NCBI GenBank assembly: GCA_051880475.1 | Contig: JBJEOA010000025.1 | Coordinates: forward strand, 1 to 56,536 | DNA: 56,536 bases | Direction of reading: 5' to 3' | Origin: JAUUSJ01 sp051880475 | GTDB taxonomy: Bacteria > Bacillota > Clostridia > Lachnospirales > Lachnospiraceae | Shown here: in pieces, positions 53,219 through 56,536 of the stretch | Layout of the letters: the number at the start of each line of letters is the position of its first letter | How positions within the stretch are numbered: position 1 is the first letter of the stretch | Position numbers and translations under genes: made by a program | The notes under the pieces: model-generated | Told to the model about the DNA's origin: nothing | What the model saw: the letters and a program-made list of their open reading frames with translations, nothing else | Databases searched by the model: none

Positions 53219-53273
53219 AAGGGGCCGTTGCAAAATAAATCTAATATCTAAATTTATTTTGCAACAGCCCCTT
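53219..53273 (-). terminator. Long palindrome with poly-T tail (terminator or IS-end remnant)
   Basis: 22-bp arms AAGGGGCTGTTGCAAAATAA... paired across an 11-nt loop, with one G-U on the minus strand and a C-A clash on plus, followed on minus by TTTTTGTTTTTTTT. The sequence resembles terminal repeats of IS1182-type elements. It lies between the riboswitch and the dehydratase gene. Confidence 0.75.
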
Positions 53274-53392
53274 GAGGCGTGAGAAGCGTTCCTTGGGGAA
53301 AGAATCTAACACTTTTATTTTGGATCATAGATCGCTTGACAAGATAGCCAGCCAAGTACTACTATGTGTCAAACAATTTAAAAACTAAAAAA
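53274..53392. other. Spacer between riboswitch terminator and palindrome
   Basis: About 120 bp without gene. The stretch AACGCTTCTCACGCCTC near 53277-53293 (minus) is similar to ACACTTCTCACACTAACACCTC in the ncRNA candidate near 47565-47590; this may be coincidence. Confidence 0.3.
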
Positions 53393-53407
53393 CTCCCATA
53401 ACGGGAG
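53393..53407 (-). terminator. Riboswitch terminator
   Basis: CTCCC-GTTAT-GGGAG hairpin followed by TTTTTTAGTTTTT on the minus strand, about 100 nt after the aptamer. An upstream GCAATGC/GCATTGT hairpin (minus, about 53458-53425) may form part of the expression platform. Confidence 0.85.
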
Positions 53408-53509
53408 AATTCCAATCTAATCTAGCCCACAATGCTTCATCTAAACTCGCATTGCTTCATCGGCGTCAACCTATTCTCCACCCAAGAATTTGTTTTGAAG
53501 TTGCCTACT

Positions 53510-53682
53510 TTCATATCTGACTAGTATCCTGGCTGCGACTTCATCCTCCAGTAACGCCTTCCCAGTTATCCACCAGTGGCATATGCTACCTTCGTCCATC
53601 TCACAGTAGGGGTAAGCCTGCGCCGGTCTTTCACCGTTCTTCCTAGATCACTACTTCGTAGTTGATATTACTTATAAGAACT
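53510..53682 (-). ncRNA. Cobalamin riboswitch aptamer
   Basis: Minus-strand consensus blocks in order: GGTGAAAGACCGGCGCAG (53635-53618), CTACTGTGAG, GACGAA, GCCACTGG (53580-53573), CTGGGAAGGC (53565-53556), GATGAAGTCGCAGCC and the B12 box AGCCAGGATAC (about 53535-53525). These fit the adenosylcobalamin class. It is followed by a terminator, so binding of B12 should lower downstream transcription. The next gene in that direction is the B12-independent dehydratase, 660 bp away. Confidence 0.92.
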
Positions 53683-53688
53683 ATATTC

Positions 53689-53718
53689 AGTATACTTCCT
53701 CTCAGACTATTTTGTCAA
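53689..53718 (-). promoter_or_regulatory. Promoter of the cobalamin riboswitch RNA
   Basis: Minus strand TTGACA (53718-53713), 18 bp, TATACT (53694-53689); the transcript would start near 53682. Confidence 0.7.
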
Positions 53719-53787
53719 CCTTTTATCAAATTTTACAAAGTTTTGTACACTTTTCTCCGTTTCTCATAGAAAATAAAACCGATTATC

Positions 53788-55578
53788 CTACTCCACCCAG
53801 GGATTGCTATTTTTAAGCGCTGGAATATTAATATTTTTTAAAATTTCCGTCCCTTGCATTAAGAGGAATTTCTCTGGATTTTTTGTGAGACCTTCCTTTT
53901 GTAATTCACTAAGACAATAATTACAAATTTCCTCTACAATCCACTCCATCTCAGCACCTTCCGTCTTCAGCGAAAGACTTGCTAGACGATCCATTTTCTC
54001 ATAAGTTTTTTCACCTAAAACTGGCAATTTTGCCATTCCCTTATGAATCCACTTATAATATGGACTATATGTATGATTGAGCAAATAGATAAGAGACATC
54101 GCTGTCTGCATGAACTCTGTGAGCGCAAGCTGTGCCGCCACATACTCTTTTCTCTTTAAGCAGCGTGGGAAATTATACTGACCACTCTGAGCCATCTTCA
54201 TTAGTCTCGCTGCAATTTTTTTAAGTCTCACAGCTTCTGGATATCCTTTTTTTAGCTCTTCTCTTATCTGAGAAAATCTTCCATAATTATCAAAAAATAC
54301 TTCTCCGTTTGTCACTGTTGAGAGTGCGTACTCTGGAATCTGTCTCCAAAGATTGATATTATCTGGGACTTTCTCTACCGCAATAAATTTCTTATAGAAA
54401 TCCTCGATGGCAAAAACACCTGTTCTTCCCTGTCCATACTCCTCTTCTTTTCTCTCAAATCCCTTAAACTTCTTTGGAAGTCTAGAAAAACGAACTTTTA
54501 ATTGCTCTCCATAAATTGGCATATCTTCCTTCGGAATAAATATTTGAAAAGCTGGTCCAAAATCATGGTCCTGAGACAAGACATCATCAAAACCATAACA
54601 TTCTGAGCCCTCTCCAATTAAGCCTGCCGCCATTCTTGGAAGATATATCTTAAATTCTCTCTCCAAAACAGGATAACAAACCTCATAAAAATATGCTTTG
54701 CAAAGCTCTAGTCCTTTCATTGGATGTATTGCCTCCTTTATCGGTTTTTGCGTACTCTCATACATCTTTTTCATCTTTTCTTCTATCATCTTGAGGTTCT
54801 TGCTGCCATGCTTATAGCTCTCACTCGCCTCACCCAAATGTACTTTTGCAATATCTACACTTTCTTTCATCTCACGGTAGGCCGCCTCATAATCGCCCTC
54901 TTCATAATAAATAATTCCAAGAGAATTAAGCGCCGCAGCATATAAAACTGTTCCTTCATACTGCATCTCTTTATAGATTGCAATCTCTTTTTTTAGAGTA
55001 TCTTTTGCAAGCTGTCTCTTTCCTTGATATTTATAAATCTCTACTAAATTATGTAGCGTAATTGCGTAAGAAATCTTATATTCTGCCTTTCCGTCTAACT
55101 CTTTAATGCAGTGTAAAAAATAAGGAAATGCCTCCTCCTTCTTTCCCATATCAAAATACAAAAGTCCTAAATTATTTGCTGCACCGACATAAAGAAAATG
55201 CTTATTACCGATTGTATTGCCATAGAGTTCAAGTGCCCGCTTAAATAAACTTTCACTCTCCTCGTACTGTTTCATCATACGAAGTAAATTAGCAAGATTC
55301 ACAAGTGTTGTGGCATAGTCTGGATGGCCCACTCCCCGCACATGCTCTGCACAGACAATCGCCTCTCGAAGTAACTGTTCTGCCTTATCATAGAGTCCTA
55401 GATTTCTCAAATGTCCACCGTAATTATTGCAAATCTCCAACGTTTTTAAATTATACTCACCGTAAATATCCCTGCTCAGCTTTAAGGCCTCATCGTAGAG
55501 TGGAACCATCTCAAGATTTTCTTCTAAATCCTCCATGCGCTCTAATTCACTTAATAAATGTTCTAATTTCTTTTTCAT
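53788..55578 (-). CDS. TPR-repeat protein with C-terminal DUF4037 domain
   Basis: 596 aa. About residues 1-265 form six to seven tetratricopeptide units (YDEALKLSRDIYGEYNLKTL; YDKAEQLLREAIVCAEHVRG; YEESESLFKRALELYGNTIG). From about 285 a DUF4037 nucleotidyltransferase-like domain has GLIGEGSECYGFDDVLSQDH with the G-S...D-D...D-x-D metal pattern. The family occurs in Firmicutes and some actinobacteria; its reaction is unknown. It is 41 bp downstream of the rubredoxin-like gene. Confidence 0.85.
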   Translation of the reverse strand: MKKKLEHLLSELERMEDLEENLEMVPLYDEALKLSRDIYGEYNLKTLEICNNYGGHLRNLGLYDKAEQLLREAIVCAEHVRGVGHPDYATTLVNLANLLRMMKQYEESESLFKRALELYGNTIGNKHFLYVGAANNLGLLYFDMGKKEEAFPYFLHCIKELDGKAEYKISYAITLHNLVEIYKYQGKRQLAKDTLKKEIAIYKEMQYEGTVLYAAALNSLGIIYYEEGDYEAAYREMKESVDIAKVHLGEASESYKHGSKNLKMIEEKMKKMYESTQKPIKEAIHPMKGLELCKAYFYEVCYPVLEREFKIYLPRMAAGLIGEGSECYGFDDVLSQDHDFGPAFQIFIPKEDMPIYGEQLKVRFSRLPKKFKGFERKEEEYGQGRTGVFAIEDFYKKFIAVEKVPDNINLWRQIPEYALSTVTNGEVFFDNYGRFSQIREELKKGYPEAVRLKKIAARLMKMAQSGQYNFPRCLKRKEYVAAQLALTEFMQTAMSLIYLLNHTYSPYYKWIHKGMAKLPVLGEKTYEKMDRLASLSLKTEGAEMEWIVEEICNYCLSELQKEGLTKNPEKFLLMQGTEILKNINIPALKNSNPWVE

Positions 55579-55619
55579 GCTGTATCAAACCTCCAGCATA
55601 AGCTTATACTCACAGTCAA

Positions 55620-55850
55620 CTAATTAATCTTAATAAACTGCTGCTGTCCCATATTACATACTGGACAGTGGGATAATGTTGTGAAAGGCTTTCCCTGTTC
55701 AGCCTCATCATAAATATATCCGCAAGCCTTGCAGTAATATCTTCCATTTAAAGGATGCTTCTCCACGTTTTGATTTCCTCCCTGAGCCTCTAACTCAGCT
55801 ATCTTCTGCTGTAATTTCATTTTGTGCATTTCTTCAAGAATTGAACCCAT
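55620..55850 (-). CDS. Rubredoxin-like zinc/iron-binding protein
   Basis: 76 aa. A helical N-terminal segment (HKMKLQQKIAELEAQGG) is followed by a rubredoxin-type fold with CKACGYIYDEAEQGKPF and HCPVC, giving two Cys-x2-Cys knuckles. It could be an electron carrier or a zinc ribbon. Start: the ATG at 55850 is 7 nt from AGGAGG; the one at 55856 is only 1 nt away. Confidence 0.82.
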   Translation of the reverse strand: MGSILEEMHKMKLQQKIAELEAQGGNQNVEKHPLNGRYYCKACGYIYDEAEQGKPFTTLSHCPVCNMGQQQFIKIN

Positions 55851-55982
55851 AATCATACCTCCTACATTATATAAATTATATTTTCTTACTAGTATAATTA
55901 TTGTATCATTTTTGAAATATCAACATCTGCAAATTTCTAGCCATAAAGATGAAAAATAAAAGCTATTCTGCCTTACTCCATT

Positions 55983-56536
55983 TTATTGGTTAAAATAAGA
56001 GCGAATCTCACTCTCATTTAACTCCTCGCCAATTACAATCATAACCTCCTGTCCACTTAAAGCAGGTTTTATAGAAATCTTTTTATGCGTTGCATTTAGC
56101 TCAATCCAGCTGTCGTCCTTTAACTTCATAAATCCTTTTATTCGAAATATATTTCCACATACAGAATCTTGCATTATTTTTTCCACAACCGAATATAATT
56201 TTTCTTCTTCCATACGAAGATTCATAAAATAGAGAGAAGAAAATGTCTTTCTCTGGTCAAACCACAATTTAGCATAGTCCTCCGATATATATCCTCTATT
56301 TGAAATCATATCAAAATCCTCTTCTGATAAATTATCCCAATTTTTACAAATAATATCTTTTTCTCTCTCAAATCTTCTTTTACATTTGAATTTTTCCATA
56401 ATTTTGTTAAGATAATATATCGTATTTTCCACATCCTCCTTCGTTGCTTCTTGTGTTTTGCTCAAAATAATCTGACCTGCATTTGCAATCTGACAGGCAA
56501 GCAAATACTCTGATTCCTCCGACATTTTTGTATCTA
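55983..56536 (-). CDS. CobW/COG0523 (G3E) GTPase, C-terminal part, cut by window edge
   Basis: The frame is open through the edge; only the last ~184 residues are inside. QIANAGQIILSKTQEATKED resembles the G4 region (NKxD-type, here SKTQ) of G3E metallochaperone GTPases. NIFRIKGFMKLKDDSWIELN and EVMIVIGEELNESEIRSYF match the CobW C-terminal domain. The P-loop and CxCC metal site would lie outside. Such proteins deliver Zn, Co, Ni or Fe; the metal cannot be inferred here. Confidence 0.75.
   Translation of the reverse strand, partial: DTKMSEESEYLLACQIANAGQIILSKTQEATKEDVENTIYYLNKIMEKFKCKRRFEREKDIICKNWDNLSEEDFDMISNRGYISEDYAKLWFDQRKTFSSLYFMNLRMEEEKLYSVVEKIMQDSVCGNIFRIKGFMKLKDDSWIELNATHKKISIKPALSGQEVMIVIGEELNESEIRSYFNQ

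Noticed and set aside
53091..53282. 63-aa plus-strand frame
   Set aside because: It runs through the long palindrome and has no ribosome site; an artefact of the T-rich region.
40267..53718. Bacterial microcompartment locus
   Set aside because: Despite the encapsulation-like helix there is no shell protein, aldehyde dehydrogenase or phosphotransacylase gene in the window.

Overview
The window comes from a low-GC Clostridia chromosome, most probably a Lachnospiraceae gut anaerobe. This rests on the gene order of the ribosomal cluster, the zinc-ribbon S14, the insertion-bearing L17, oxygen-sensitive enzymes (Ni-CO dehydrogenase, [FeFe] hydrogenase, glycyl radical enzyme) and AT-rich spacers. 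No species can be named from sequence alone. Almost everything reads on the minus strand; only three genes (an FHA-domain protein, an HD-domain protein and a small resolvase-like protein) and the partial tRNA read on the plus strand.

Layout. 1-49: 3' part of a tRNA-Phe. 108-3.7 kb: histidine phosphatase, XRE regulator, orphan HicA toxin and a MATE transporter that seems to start at ATT. 3.9-7.5 kb: polar amino acid ABC importer behind an M20 amidohydrolase. 8.0-10.3 kb: an SDR oxidoreductase, a decayed membrane gene and a PD-(D/E)XK-like protein. 10.34-10.79 kb: a tandem array of nine hairpins with an exact 105-bp period, directly upstream of that protein's gene. 10.9-32.6 kb: housekeeping. 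This is rplM-rpsI behind a consensus promoter and leader; truA and the ECF energy module (ecfA1-ecfA2-ecfT); and the complete S10-spc-alpha ribosomal cluster from rpsJ to rplQ with secY, adk, map, a KOW protein and infA, read from one consensus promoter at 32.6 kb. A 219-bp palindromic MITE-like element sits just upstream of that promoter.

33-40 kb holds ordinary accessory genes: DUF4234-FHA protein, rRNA methyltransferase, Gfo/Idh/MocA oxidoreductase, HD protein, Sfp-type phosphopantetheinyl transferase, Cof-type HAD phosphatase and a DeoR regulator. 40-53.7 kb is the most distinctive part. It contains a PocR-domain sensor whose kinase domain looks dead, paired with an AraC-type response regulator; a DUF4125-cooS-[FeFe] hydrogenase operon that could convert CO to CO2 and H2; a resolvase-like protein lacking catalytic residues; a structured non-coding RNA with a predicted pseudoknot; and an operon of a B12-independent glycerol/diol dehydratase (glycyl radical enzyme), its radical-SAM activase and S-adenosylmethionine synthetase. 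A clear cobalamin riboswitch with its own promoter lies upstream of this operon in the same orientation. The dehydratase carries an internal insertion of about 80 residues with a helix resembling microcompartment encapsulation peptides, although no shell genes are present.

The strongest hypothesis is a B12-responsive, B12-independent diol dehydratase module: PocR-type sensing, activase and SAM supply in one neighbourhood, next to CO/H2 redox enzymes that could dispose of electrons. The weak point is the 660 bp with two strong terminators between riboswitch and dehydratase. The window ends in a TPR-DUF4037 protein, a rubredoxin-like protein and the C-terminal part of a CobW-type (G3E) GTPase cut by the window edge.
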